A DNA stretch of 64,000 nucleotides from Tubiluchus corallicola (GCA_030141605.1 JAQGDQ010000415.1:106233-170232); one strand, 5' to 3'; positions 10,825-23,013 are shown, counted from the stretch's first letter. Numbers and translations: made by a program. The notes: a model not told the origin generated them from the letters alone.

Positions 10825-11423
10825 AACTTTTAAGACCATTTAGCTACTTACGTCGCTTAAATTAAAGACGACACAGACAGTACAAAGTCACAGAGAATTG
10901 ACGAACATTGATGAATTTCTTATGAAGAGAAGGGCTGTGACTTTGGGTTATTGACGTAGGAAAGTGTTGAAAATTAAATATTGATCGATACTTCGCCTTT
11001 GGTGAAGTAGTGAAATCGCTAAGGGTGGAAAAATTGCGTTACAAGTTGCACCTGTTCAATAATAGAGAAGCCTAAATGTATGGAAACTGAAACCTGTGGG
11101 GCATACGAAGCCACCCGGATTTCTGAAAGCTTTGTGCCACGGGGACAGTAAACAAATTTGTAACCTGGAGAACTTGGGTTTGGCAAAACTTCGTGTATTG
11201 AAGTTGAAAAACCTTGGTGTAGCAATGTAAGAAAACTGCTGATGCCATTCAAGTAATAGTGGTAGGAGCTTTGTTAATGTCAGATTTTAAGTGCACACAT
11301 TTTCCATCGCAACGTTTTCATATGATCTGTGATAAGTCTTAATACATTCAAGTCAATCAGTTTTATTTACATGTAGAACAACTCCCTGCAAAGAGAGCAA
11401 CAGCTTCCTGTATAAATCTGTTG
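10825..11423. other. unassigned sequence
   Basis: No gene recognised. A 77-codon minus-strand open frame at 11019-11252 has ordinary-looking composition but no motif or splice context that I can defend. Confidence 0.35.
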
Positions 11424-11934
11424 TCTAAAGGAAGACGGGATGATTGTTTAGATCTCATTTTATTTATTGTCCAAGATATTCGAATAATTAGCTTAGAAAG
11501 TTAATTAACGGCAACCGAACACAGCTATTGCTTACGTGAGAAACTAACCACAGTTTGTGCAATGGTAGGCATCTTCTCTTGCACATCAAACACATTCGCA
11601 TAAGTGTTACAGTACCTTTTAGACGCATGATGTCACGAAAAATGGGCTTTACATCATATGACGTCAGAAACTAATACAGCAGTTCATGGTCATGGTTATC
11701 ACGGTACCGCCTTCTATTTGTCGGCCATGCGAATGTGACAAAAAGGCACCGCTGCCAATCTTAGTAGATTCACTGAGCCACGCGTAGCTTTGAACGTTTG
11801 TCAAAATTTGGGTATCCGAGGTAATTATTATTTAATCTAAGCTTTGACATAAAAAACCTTATTGTAGTTTTCAACATTTTAGAGCATTCTCTATTCTAAA
11901 GTAATGTTTATGCAGTCATCTGGTTTTCCTTTAA
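11424..11934 (-). mobile_element. B-family TTAA MITE, copy B3
   Basis: A reverse-oriented copy of the B family: GGAAGACGGGATGATTG at the left, GGTTTTCC plus TTAA at the right, and the segments GTTAATTAACGGCAACCGAA and GGTATCCGAGGTAATTATTA inside. TGACGTCA lies at 11659-11666. Non-coding. Confidence 0.85.
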
Positions 11935-12370
11935 TAAAGAATTATAATAAAAAATACGAAGTTTTAAACGCATTACACAGCTGTTAGAGTATATAGATTT
12001 ATATTGAAAACTGCATTCTTCAATTATTATAAACGATTGTTTGTCCCTTTTAACAACCGTGCCACGACTTCAAATGAATGTCCACGCGTATCACGCCAAT
12101 CAAGCACTAAATTACTAGGAAATCCGGTTATGGCAGCTCAGATGAGAGGAAATGCTTCACAGAAAGACGAACCAACGAAGTGCGAACATTCTCTGAATGA
12201 AAATGAATGCGAACGGAAATTTGATTTGTTAGTTGCGCAATAATACTGTCACTTCTGCGTTATTAGATCCCACAAATCTACAAATGAAAAAGACGTGTCG
12301 GCAAACTGTTACAGTTAAAGTACTTAGTGGTTTCAGCTATGGCTTCACTGTTAATTACGTGTTACAGAAA
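11935..12370. other. unassigned sequence
   Basis: Nothing recognised. A 79-codon open frame at 12004-12243 has no supporting feature. Confidence 0.35.
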
Positions 12371-13015
12371 TGGAAAAACCTGGCTTCATTCAAGTAGATT
12401 TCAAACGCGAATACACGATTTTAAAGGGCAACCGAACGATTGTGTAGACATCCAAACAAACTATGATCTGAAATGTTGAAAACTACAATAGCTTTTTAAA
12501 TCAAAGTTTATGTTAAATAATAATTACCTCGGATACCCAAATTTTGTTAAACTTTCAAAGCTATGCGCGGCTCAGTGAATCTACTCAGATTGGCAAGCGC
12601 GTCTTTTTGTCACATTCGCGTGGCCGACAAATAGAAGACAGTACCGTGATAACCATGACCATGAACTGCTGTATTAGTTTCTGACGTCATATGACGTAGA
12701 GCCCATTTTCGCGACATCACGCGTTAAAACTTACGCAAACGTCCTTGACGCGCAGGGAAGATGCTTGCCATTGCACACCCTGTGGTTAATTTGTGACGTA
12801 AGCAATAGCTGTGTGCGGTTGCCATTAATTAACTTTCCAAAGTAATTATCCGAATATTAGAAACAAATGCTAACTTTTATAGGCAAGAAAATGTATATTC
12901 TGCGCAGTTAATTAAATTGAGATTAAGGTCTAATCAATCGTCCGGTTTTCCTTTAAAATCGTGCATTCGCTTTCGAAATCTACTTGTAGGAAGCCAGGTT
13001 TTTCCTGAGAATATT
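12371..13015. repeat. palindrome split by MITE B2
   Basis: The 50 bp just left of B2 (from GGAAAAACCTGGCTTCATTC at 12372 to CACGATT) are nearly the reverse complement of the 55 bp just right of B2 (AATCGTGCATTCGC... GAAGCCAGGTTTTTCC, ending at about 13014). Removing B2 and one TTAA would leave ...CACGATTTTAAAATCGTG..., a continuous ~100-bp palindrome with TTAA at its exact centre. The host palindrome may itself be a foldback element. Confidence 0.85.
12421..12957 (+). mobile_element. B-family TTAA MITE, complete copy B2
   Basis: A complete copy, from TTAAAGGGCAACCGAACGAT to GTCCGGTTTTCCTTTAA. TTAA at both ends is the presumed target duplication and the termini are AGGGCAACCG / CCGGTTTTCC. 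TGACGTCA lies at 12682-12689. No open frame of note. Used here as the reference orientation for family B. Confidence 0.9.
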
Positions 13016-13189
13016 GAATGATGCATCATTACCTTTTATCTTCTAATTGGTCCAAACTTTGTTTGTAAACATTCGACGTCGAACGAAAATCCCGAGTTCC
13101 ATAGTTATCCAACAGGTGTCGTTTAAGTTTTTTGTACATTAGATTCGTTTGGTTGAAATTGTGCATCATTGGCATACAGGTAAAAGGAA

Positions 13190-13830
13190 AAAGTCATAAT
13201 GAAGGCAGTTTCGTAGCTTTGCATCAGTACTGATGAACGAGACGTGAGGTTGCCTTCGTAGCGTGATAAAAGTATGTATAAAATATGAAGTCTTGTTTAG
13301 CATACGTGATCGTATAGTATATTGAACATAAAGTGCACTGATGAACATCCACAATAAGTCTTCGAGGGTAAAAACGCCTGGTGCAGAGCAAAACACTTGA
13401 GTCTGCAAACTGAGTGTCTTCCAGCTGATGTTGTTGGTCCTTATATGCCCCAATTCTGAAACTAAACTTAGTTGATTTATGTCACACATCCAAAAATATC
13501 TATCCTTAGTAACACCTAGCAACGAGCCTCTGCTGACCTGTCACCATAGTAACGTCCTCTGCTGACTTGTCACCATGGAGATGGGCACTACTTCTAAGTT
13601 GCTGTTGATTGGCCTTTAGGCGCAGTAATATAAGACACGTCTTAATACACATCTGATTGGCTAAACTAACAGCTCCCAGCATACTTCCGGTGGTAGGGTC
13701 AGTGACTCTTCAGTATTATAATCTCACGCCTGCAAAGTGTTCACCGGAAGTTGCTCTTTACAAGTGGCGTTTGTCCGTAAGACGCATATGCAAATAGGCA
13801 AGCAGACTACGCAAACCGCTTACAATACTG
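13190..13830 (-). mobile_element. LTR-like promoter element H1
   Basis: A reverse-oriented copy of the unit at 15346-15972. Both copies carry, in transcription order, CCAATCAGATGTGTATT, GGCCAATCAACAGCAACTTA, a block with CCATGGTGAC and GTTACTATGGTGAC, GTTGCTA...GTTACTAA, an ATATAAGGA TATA box (13439-13448 here), then TTATTGTGGATGTTCATCAG. This layout of CCAAT boxes, X-box and TATA box ahead of a conserved downstream segment resembles the U3-R part of an LTR, or a polymerase II promoter carried by a mobile element. TG...CA termini and target duplications were not established, so the class is open. Confidence 0.6.
13540..13553 (-). promoter_or_regulatory. RFX X-box in H1
   Basis: GTCACCATAGTAAC matches the RFX X-box consensus GTHNYYATRRNAAC at every position. 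A CTGATTGG NF-Y (Y-box/CCAAT) motif lies at 13653-13660 and the TATA-like ATATAA at about 13439-13448. The same motif is kept in the H2 copy at 15607-15620. Binding is inferred from the motif only. Confidence 0.55.
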
Positions 13831-14303
13831 AAATGCCGGCTCTGTTACTAAAACAAAAACTGAAAAATTTTCCTTTCTTTGAGATGAATTTTTACCACAT
13901 ATATAAAATAACAGGAATGAGTAACTAACATAGATTATCAATTTTGAATTTTGACGATAACAGTCCTGTCTCAGCGTCTCAGCGTCAAACTCCCAAACAG
14001 TTCCAAACGTTACGCGCAAATTGCGTTTGATTACAGAATTTCTTAATTCATGATTTCCAATTAAGGCGAACGCACATTTAACTTAATTAATAGTAATATG
14101 CTTACCTTTATTATGATGCTCGAATTCGTTAATTTTTCATTCAACGATATACTAAATTATTAATGTTTGCTCGCGACAAATGAAGCGTTTCATTACTGAT
14201 GAGCTTTAATGCCTCGAGAATACTTAGGAAAATTAACAAACAGCAATTAGTAACAATAACACAACGCGTTTGAAAGATGCTTTTGATTTTTTTCCAAATG
14301 CTA
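13831..14303. other. unassigned sequence between H copies
   Basis: AT-rich; nothing recognised. Confidence 0.35.
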
Positions 14304-14465
14304 CGGCGTGTTCAGACTAGCCAGTTTTTTCTCGCGAGTTCTCACTGAGTGCAAACTTGCAAGTGTGAACGGTTTTGCGAGTTAGTGTAGTGACTTTTGC
14401 TGAGTGTGAACTCGCTCTAGCTGTCGGAGAGAACTCGCACCAACTCTCGGAGAGGTCGGAAAACT
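14304..14465. mobile_element. MITE M2, truncated
   Basis: ACGGCGTGTTCAGACTAGCC at the left resembles the terminal repeat of M1. The interior shares GCAAACTTGCAAGTGTGAAC and CTGTCGGAGAG-type motifs with M1. No matching right terminus is seen. Confidence 0.5.
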
Positions 14466-15035
14466 TGACCGACAGAATGACCAACTACAAACTACCTTCA
14501 CAAATGCTTAGCGAGTGTGTTAAAACATTCATCATTTCTCTATATCGTACATCAGTTTACATTGTAATTATGAAATATTACTAACTCCCACTATAACTCA
14601 AACTATCTATTACCAATACGTTGTTTTTTCTCACTACTAATTCTAGTGGCCTAACATAAGCTTGCTTTTTAGGTCTCTAGTGCAGAATTCAAGAATTATA
14701 TCTTAATTTTGTTGTATTAGCAAAAAATTTATTATCGATGTACTAGTGATGCGTAAATATTTGTTTAGTGCGAAATAAATCGATTGAATTGAATTTAAAA
14801 AAACTTCGAAATGGTTTTGACAGTCTACGTTTTGCGTTCCGCCATTTTTCCGACTATTCATACAGCTTGGCAAATGCGCCTGCGTTCATTTTCTACTTTC
14901 AAACGTTTTTTAAAATGTTTTTGTAAACACTTAAATACCACTAAACGTCAAAATACAAAGGTCAATGTTAAAATTCGTTTAAATACAATCATAATTTAAT
15001 CACTTGAAAGCGAAAAGAATCCCCATAGAATATTA
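14466..15035. other. unassigned AT-rich sequence
   Basis: Nothing recognised. Short AT-rich runs such as CGATTGAATTGAATT occur near 14782. Confidence 0.35.
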
Positions 15036-15355
15036 TATGCATAGAGATGTAGGTTGTAAAGTAAAAGAACAAGCATTTCAACATTGTTAACTGGTAAATC
15101 TGTATCGAGATGTAGGTTGTTAAGTAAAAGAGCAAGCATTTCAATATTGTTAACTTGTAAATCTGTAACGAGATGTAGGTTGTAAAGTAAAAGAGTAAGC
15201 ATTTCAACATTGTTAACTGGTAAATCTGTATCGAGATGTAGGTTGTAAAGTAAAAGAGTAAGCATTTCAACATTGTTAACTGGTAAATCTGTATCGAGAT
15301 GTAGGTTGTAAAGTAAAAGAGCAAGCATTTCAACATTGTTAACGTGTAAATCTGC
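15036..15355. repeat. 63-bp minisatellite (about 5 units)
   Basis: Units of 63 bp start at 15106, 15169, 15232 and 15295 with the core CGAGATGTAGGTTGTAAAGT. Part of the unit (GCATTTCAACATTGTTAAC then TCTGCTTGCC) also occurs once in the flank of H1, so the array appears to have grown from the edge of the H2 unit. The 63-bp length keeps minus-strand frames open (134 and 141 codons), but these are repeat translations. Confidence 0.9.
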
Positions 15356-15972
15356 TTGCCTGTTTGCATCTGTGTCTTGCGAACGTACGCCACTTTGTAA
15401 AGAGTAACTTCCTGTGAACACTCTGCAGGCGTGAGATTATAATACTTAAGAGTTCTGACGCTGCTACCGGAAGTACGTTACTAGAAGCTGTTACTCTGAC
15501 CAATCAGATGTGTATTGAGTTGTGCCTTATATTACTGCGCCTAAAGGCCAATCAACAGCAACTTAGAAGTAGTGCCTGTCTCCATGGTGACACGGCAGTA
15601 GTGGACGTTACTATGGTGACTGGTCAGCAGAGGCTCGTTGCTAAGTGTTACTAACGATAGATATTTTTAGATGTGTGACTAACCAAGTTTAGGCTCAGAA
15701 TTTGGTATATAAGGATTGGCATTATCAGCTGGAGAGTAGTAAGTTTGTAGCCTCAAGTGCTTTGCTATAGACTCTGCACCAAGCGCTTTCTCTGTCCTCT
15801 TAGACTTATTGTGGATGTTCATCAGTGCGCTTTGTGTTCAATATACTATACGATCACATATGATAAACAAGACTTTATGTTTCATACTTCATCACGCTAA
15901 GAAGACAACTACAAGACATCGTTCATTATTACTGATACCAAGTTACGAACCAAAATCATTATTGCTGAACAT
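15346..15972 (+). mobile_element. LTR-like promoter element H2
   Basis: A plus-strand copy of H1, 1.5 kb away in inverted orientation. Visible elements are CCAATCAG at 15500-15507, GCCAATCAAC at 15547-15556, an X-box (GTTACTATGGTGAC) at 15607-15620, and a TATA box TATATAAGG at 15706-15714. About 110 bp further on is TTATTGTGGATGTTCATCAG, shared with H1. The spacing is that of a polymerase II promoter with its first transcribed part, as in an LTR. A 99-codon open frame from 15809 runs into the dinucleotide repeat and is not convincing. Confidence 0.6.
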
Positions 15973-15987
15973 CGTTATTAGTGTAAA

Positions 15988-15988
15988 C

Positions 15989-16063
<75 letters not shown>

Positions 16064-16088
16064 CGTGCGTACGTGTGTGTGTATATAT
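15988..16088. repeat. (AT)n(GT)n compound microsatellite
   Basis: An ATATAT run followed by a GTGTGT run and GTGCGTGCGTACGTGTGT. It lies just after the conserved part of H2. Alternating purine-pyrimidine tracts like this can form Z-DNA. Confidence 0.95.
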
Positions 16089-16209
16089 GTGTCAAGATGT
16101 ATCGCTAGATTTTTTGATATGCAACATTTTATAAGCACCCATTTTAAACCTGTTCTATGTCAGAAGCTCATATGTGTGCTTACAAGGAAGTTTACCCTGT
16201 TCATATTCA
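16089..16209. other. unassigned sequence
   Basis: Nothing recognised. Confidence 0.3.
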
Positions 16210-16602
16210 GGGGATGTATTACCCAATAGGCTAACTAGGCAATAGCTTACGGTTTACAAAAATTCTTATTCGTTTCGGAAAATGTGTATACTTTCATATT
16301 CATGTAAAGGATGCATTTTGTAGTTACCAGCAGCAGGTTTTATATAAGTGCCACATAACGAACAGGTGCAAGGTATTACACAGCAAGCACTTGTGCAGCC
16401 TGCTTGAATGTAAGCGCCATGCAAATGCATGTAATTATTAACGACCACGTAGAAACTAGGCTAACAGCGTTTCTAATACACCACAAGTAATTGTTTGATC
16501 TGCCCATTACACAAACAACTATAAATTCACAATAGACATGGTCGGGACAGAACTATCAGCCCAAGGCGTCTTAAAGTCTTGATTACGCCAGTGATCATAT
16601 TC
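16210..16602 (+). repeat. dispersed repeat K1
   Basis: Shares ATAGGCTAACTAG, CGTAGAAACTAGG, TTCTAATACACCACAA and GGGCGTC/AGGCGTC...TAAAGTCTTGA with K2 (55298-55470). In K2 the first two blocks are contiguous, whereas here about 190 bp (roughly 16250-16440) separate them. So K1 holds an insertion or K2 a deletion. Class unknown. Confidence 0.55.
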
Positions 16603-16944
16603 ATCACACGATGGATGGCTTTGCTGAAAACGTCGTCTTTCCGATGAATCTTGCTACACAGAGTCATAGAAGCAAACGATTCAGAATTTTTTATGTTAAG
16701 CATGTTACGCAAAATGTTGCAACACGAGCCGCAAAAATCGTAACCCTCGAGGGTCCTGGCGTGATATGAATATATAGCATTGTTAAAGGTTAGCTGATGG
16801 TAGTGACGCAGGAATTTGCTGTGATTTGAGAAACATAGCGCTTACGGACTTTCTACACGTACAGAGACGAACAGTTTAGGCTGTTTCTGAAGCAAATCAT
16901 CTCTGGAGCAAGACTGACAGCACATAATGGTACAAAGAAAATTT
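16603..16944. other. unassigned sequence
   Basis: Nothing recognised. Confidence 0.3.
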
Positions 16945-17640
16945 TTAAAAGTACGATACGAAATTATCGTACAATAGTTTTTCAAAAGTACAGTACGGTA
17001 CGGAATTACAGTACAATACTTTTTCAAAAGTACAGTTACAGTACAATATTTTTTCAAAAGTACAGTACGGTATGAAAACAATGTGTAAAGTACGGTACGG
17101 AGTTACAGTACGATATTTTTTCAAAAGTACAGTACGGTACGAAAACAATGTGTAATGTACGATACGGAGTTACAGTACGATATTTTTTGAAAAGTACAGT
17201 ACGGTACAAAAAAATCCTTAAAGTACGGTACGGGGTTACAGTACGATATTTTTTCAAAAGTACAGTACGGTACGAAAACAATGTGTAAAGTATGGTACGG
17301 AGTTACAGTACGATATTTTTTCAAAAGTACAGTACGGTACGAAAACAATGTGTAAAGTATGGTACGGAGTTACAGTACGATATTTTTTGAAAAGTACAGT
17401 ACGGTACGAAAACAATGTGTAAAGTACGGTACGGAGTTACAGTACGATATTTTTTCAAAAGTACAGTACTTTACGAAAAAAATGTGTAAAGTACGGTACG
17501 GAGTTACAGTGCGATATTTTTTCAAAAGTACAGTACGGTACGAAAAAAATCTCCTTAAAGTACTTTACGGAATTATGGTACGATATTTTTTCAAAAGTAC
17601 AGTATGGTGCGAAATCACGCTGTTTTTTACCTTTTCGTAC
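16945..17640. repeat. 67-bp GTAC-rich minisatellite (about 10 units)
   Basis: Units of 67 bp with the segments GTTACAGTACGATATTTTTT, CAAAAGTACAGTACGGTACG and AAAACAATGTGTAAAG, phased for example at 17102 and 17169. Each unit holds several GTAC palindromes arranged as AGTACGGTAC. Edge units are shorter and more diverged. Tyr/Val-rich open frames on both strands are products of the repeat. Confidence 0.95.
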
Positions 17641-18113
17641 CTTTTCCGTACTACCATTTTTGCTAAGTTTATTGTAACGTTTCTATTTGTCAACATGACG
17701 ACTTGTTTTGCTCGAGGGTGGAACTGGTTTGGAACCCGCAAGTTGTTTGGAAGCCCCGCTTGTCATTTCCCGTAAATTGCGTTTATTGTTGTAATTAACA
17801 AATTAAAATACATCAGTTTGCATTGAATAAAATTCGCATTACTTACATTAAAAATACGATAAAATAAAAAAGTCAATAAATTATATACGAAATGTAAATT
17901 TTTCAAAATTGGGAACTAATAATAATTTTTTATAAAAGTCTATTACATTTGCATCATTTTAATAAACACGTTTCGGCTAGCTTCCTACTAAAAACGGATG
18001 AACTGTCAATGTCATAACTGAGGTCATTCCATATAGTAAAAATTCTGTTTAAAAAAGTTTATTTATGCAAGTTCGTTTACTAATGTACTTATTTACTAAT
18101 ATTATTCCCGCCT
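17641..18113. other. unassigned sequence
   Basis: Nothing recognised. Confidence 0.3.
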
Positions 18114-18544
18114 TATGTTCTTTCTTTATACGAGCACGTGAGGCTACTACTGTTTGATTCACAGCCCAGCACAATGCGTTGTACAGGTCAAGCAATGTGG
18201 TGTTTGGCTGTTGTGCGCATGCGGCCACGTGTCTGAAATAACGACGCTGCACTTTAGGTAGAAAGAGTACTGTCACTCACGCAGTGTGCGTTGTCAGTTG
18301 TCACGTGCTTAAAAGCCGTGTACCAGCATATTCTTGAGCTGCGACAATTTAGACTATTAGTAAGAAAACAACATTTTTGTTTAGGATTTTTATCAAGTTT
18401 TATGTATAAAGTTTTATGTTTGTTTGTTTAAAATTACAGCATTAAACTTACACAAGTTTGTTTCGTTTTACAAAGTATTAAAACAATGGCTAAAAAATTT
18501 TCTGAAGCAGCACCCCCAGTAATTTTAGCTACGAGCCGCCATTG
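18114..18544 (-). mobile_element. hAT-like MITE F4
   Basis: A reverse-oriented relative of F2. It ends AGCTACGAGCCGCCATTG, the complement of the F2 start CAGTGGCGGCTCGTAGC, and contains GCGCATGCGGCCACGTGTCTG, GACAATTTAGACTATTAG and AGCACGTGAGGC, all matching F2. The other terminus is missing beyond about 18114. It is diverged and non-coding. Confidence 0.75.
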
Positions 18545-19420
18545 TTCGTTACAACACAACGACTTGTACCTCGTATTAACGACATTTTCGTTCACATTTT
18601 TTCTACAATGGCCCTCATGCGCTTCCGTAGTCACAACAGTACGAAGAGGATAAAATACTTTAGTTTAAACATAATTTATTATTGGATTAGATCAGACAGT
18701 TTGAACAACATGATTAAGGATCCTCACCACAACAGACTTTATACACTATTTACAAAAACATTTACAGTAAGAATTGACTATAACTACACAAGCTGACAAG
18801 TTTTACTACAAGATTACATTAGACATTAGTAGAAAATGACGGTTAGAAAATATTCATGTACGAATATTTAAGACTGATGCATTTCATATCAGATAAAAAC
18901 TACTGGAAGCGTTTAGTACGTAATATAAAGTCATGTATACATTGGAATATTTTACAGTTAGCAACATAGTTAAATTCATCTTTTGCGAACTTCAACAGAT
19001 CATTAGTTCCTAAAGCAGCTATATTAAAGTTCTCGGGCAGAAGTATTCCATACTTCTGAGGTAAAATACTTTAGTTGAGCACGTGTCAAGAGATAAGGAG
19101 CGAAGTTAGCTGTTTAAACTTTCATGCCTAATACGATTTGCCGGTGCTGCTAATGCAATTTCAACGGCTAACCGAGTTCGCTGCTCAAAACAGTTTTCAA
19201 TAATTCCCGGTAGCTCCCAATAGCTCCCATTAGATTTGCCTGAAGGATAACTTAACAGAATTATAAGGATACATGCTATATCATAATCCATCTGCTATCT
19301 GTAAGCACTGTTTCTTATTAAGTTATACCTGTAGAGCGTAGGCCAGAGTTATATCAATCCGTACAATGCATTTGTGTTAAAGATGACAAAGGATTAGACA
19401 AACTTATAAAACAAAATTTT
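18545..19420. other. unassigned AT-rich sequence
   Basis: No gene recognised and no second copy found. Short open frames only. Confidence 0.35.
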
Positions 19421-20083
<663 letters not shown>

Positions 20084-20472
20084 CTGAAATTTTTTACCAT
20101 ATTCATTATGGAAATATTACAGACATTATTTTAGGCACTCAGAATACTAAGAATGTGTCATTTTGGCGCACCTTCCATCTAGACAAGATAGATGACGGTA
20201 GCCATTATGGCAAAATGTATTTCTCAGAAAATATGTGTGAATGTTGATTCGTTAATGTTTTTTATTAATTTAAATAATTTTTGTAATAGCTGTGGATACG
20301 CTTTAATTGTGTTCTCACCTACGGATCGTGGGCTGTTGGATTATGTTGTGTGAGGTGAAATGTTTTTCTGCATAGAAACATCACACAATAGATTCTCGTT
20401 GTAGAAAAAATTTAGTATAAGCCTCCGAGGTGCCGAGTCATTAAATGCAAACGATAAAACTAGCAATCTCAC
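20084..20472. other. unassigned sequence
   Basis: A 70-codon open frame at 20035-20247 begins inside the end of G1 and has no recognised domain. Nothing else is seen. Confidence 0.3.
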
Positions 20473-21108
20473 TTAAAGCACAATAAAAGAGGCACCTGAA
20501 GTAGGTTTCCGAAAAATCGCCTTAAAAATTATATTACTTTATAGCGATTTTATGTTTATATCGTACTCGCGTTGAAAGGAATTTTTGTTTCTTTTCATTT
20601 TAAAACTCCCGCGATAATGTTCCGATGGCGCCATTACATGACGTCACTACACCACGTAAATCAGGGGAAGGAAAGGCAATGTTAAATTATGTTCCAAAAA
20701 AGCTTTCCATGTAAATCTATATTACTTAGCATTTGGCTAACCTGCTGGAAAGACTTACATAACTAGAAAAGAGCATTTTTAGTTATTTAAAATGATTTCA
20801 CCAATTGGCAAAATGTCACTGACTCACCCTCCAGGGTGCACCACTCACTAACTAAAAACGTATTTTTAATCTCAGTTAGTGACATCTGCGCTACGAATGC
20901 TTTGATTATTTTTTCAAACTTTACACAATGTTATCTAAACTTGTTTCAAACGACTTATCATCAAAATGGCTGCCTTTAATGGTCATCGCGGGAGTTTAAA
21001 TCTATATGTTTTATACAGCGTGACTGCCGATTAAAGTCCTGTATGTAAAAAGGCAGTACGTAAGTGATACAAAGCTTTATGTAAGAGGAGGGTTTTGTTG
21101 GGCTTTAA
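20473..21108 (+). mobile_element. A-family TTAA MITE, copy A1
   Basis: 636 bp between two TTAA sites; ends AGCACAATAAAA and TTTTGTTGGGCT. Landmarks of family A are GAAGTAGGTTTC, ATTATATTACTTTATAGCGA, TCGCGTTGAAAGGAATTTTT, CCTCCAGGGTGC, AAAACGTATTTTTAATCT and CAAAATGGCTGC. TGACGTCA lies at 20639-20646. Non-coding. Confidence 0.85.
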
Positions 21109-22489
21109 GTCTTGGAAAGACAATAAATTCGGTTTTTAAAGTTGCTGCATTGTCAATTTGTTCTCAACTGTCATGCATAACAACATGCAAAGCTTCAGAA
21201 TTAGCAAATGTAAAAAGAAAATTTTTCTTGATACTTTCTGCACCTTTTGATAAAATATATGATAGCATAGCATTAAAGCATTGTTTTCTTTCTGCTCTTT
21301 TTCGTGAGTTCCTGACAGTTTTTTATATATTTAATTACTATTATACCTTGCAGGCATTTTCTGCAGCAATATCTTTCTAATCAAGATTTCACGCGAGACA
21401 AATTTTCTGAAGAAAAATTTTACCTAGAAATATTGTGCTCTACGTCATTAATTTTGCGTTAATTTGCGGGATTGTCACTTTCTGCGCGGACTCAACGCGT
21501 TTATACGTCCGCAGTGATTCAATCCATCACTGTTAACGAATTTCAAGAAAACGGGCACTTTGTCTAATTAGTTTTACAGATTTTGAGAATCTGTCAAGTG
21601 CCTCAGCCTCCCAGGAGGCGGTTAACACACGTCGTTCAAAGAGCAATCTTAGATCATTTTTACTAGCCTTCTCTTTGCAATACACACAATATAAATTGAC
21701 CGATAGCGACCACGGTAAATTTGAACCAGAGTCATCTCGATAAAGCAGTGTCATCAATAGCCGTAATTACCCAGCTAACAGCAAACATCGGACGCTGTAG
21801 AAATATCCTCAGACTGAACAACTTACTCTGAACTATTTCTCCTATTAAGACTTACTGCAAAAGTGCATCACGTGCATGTTTAAGAACATAATGGCTGAAT
21901 TGCCAAATTTCCTGAGACGCTGCTTTATAGGCTTGCAGACAGACAAAGTTCATCAATAAAGTTTGTTGACAGCTCAAACATTGTTATTGCTTGAACATAA
22001 TAACTGCTTGCTAAGGTCGAGCGAATAGTTTAATCACCATGACTATATAGAAAACATGAGTTGAGATTGATTACTTACTGAGAGTAGAAGCTTTTCAAAC
22101 TGAGACTCAATTAAATGAAACTAGAGCCGAAACGGAACAGAATGAAACGGGACAACGCGGAATGGAAACGCAAGTGAGTGGAGGGAAAAGGAGGAAAGGA
22201 GTTAACAAGAATAAAGTAAGGAAACTTTAATAATTCAAACAAATTGGGCACTTTAGTAAGATTCAGCAAAAAGTCGATTCGGTAATTAGTTAATTTTTCA
22301 CTATCGGACCGCCCGATGAGAGCTCGACTAAATAGACTGGTACGAACACAAAAATTGGCTATTGAAATTGGCTATTGAAATTGGAAATATAGATTGGCTA
22401 GAATGTCCATTAAAAAGGTTGAACAAAAGCTTTCTGCATACAGAGATTTTTAAAATCCGTTTCCACGGAAAACGGAAACTAACCCTAAT
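21109..22489. other. unassigned sequence (1.4 kb)
   Basis: No repeat family, RNA gene or convincing exon seen. Open frames of 74-76 codons (21150-21380 plus, 21533-21757 minus) lack motifs. A 15-bp tandem (AATTGGCTATTGAAA) lies near 22353. Confidence 0.35.
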
Positions 22490-22745
22490 ATTACCATCAT
22501 TATTGCCACCACTGGTACCGCCGCTGCTGCTACAGTCGCGACCACCACCACCACTACTACCACAATCACCGCCACCACCCCCACCATCATCATCATCACC
22601 ACCGTCGTCGTCGTCGTCGTCATCTTTATCATCATCATCATCATCATTATCACCATCATCATCATCACCACCACTATCTCCACCGGCAATATTACCATCA
22701 TCGCCGTCATCGGCATCATCATAATTATCATCAGCATCATCTTGA
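22490..22745. repeat. CAT/CAC/CGT triplet array
   Basis: About 250 bp of ATC/ACC/GTC triplets with changing composition. The Pro/Ser-rich frame on the plus strand and the Met/Val-rich frame on the minus strand are repeat translations. Confidence 0.9.
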
Positions 22746-23013
22746 CTGTCATCATTACATCCCCTGTGTCATCACAGCTCCTTCTAAGTTTTGCTTTGTG
22801 GCTGTTAACAGCCATTTTGTTGGAACCTGAGATTTTTAGCATCTAGAATTTGCGTGGCGTCTATTCTCTTTTATTTACCATTAAAATTGTATTGGTGACA
22901 GTTATTTTAACACCATATCTAAAAAATTGCTAAATAAAAAAATAAATAAATAAAATCAATACATAAAACTAACGACTTGACAACACAAATGCAACATTCA
23001 CAACCAGTTTTGT

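Noticed and set aside
11019-11252. 77-codon minus-strand open frame
   Set aside because: Ordinary composition but no start context, splice site or domain; not distinguishable from chance.
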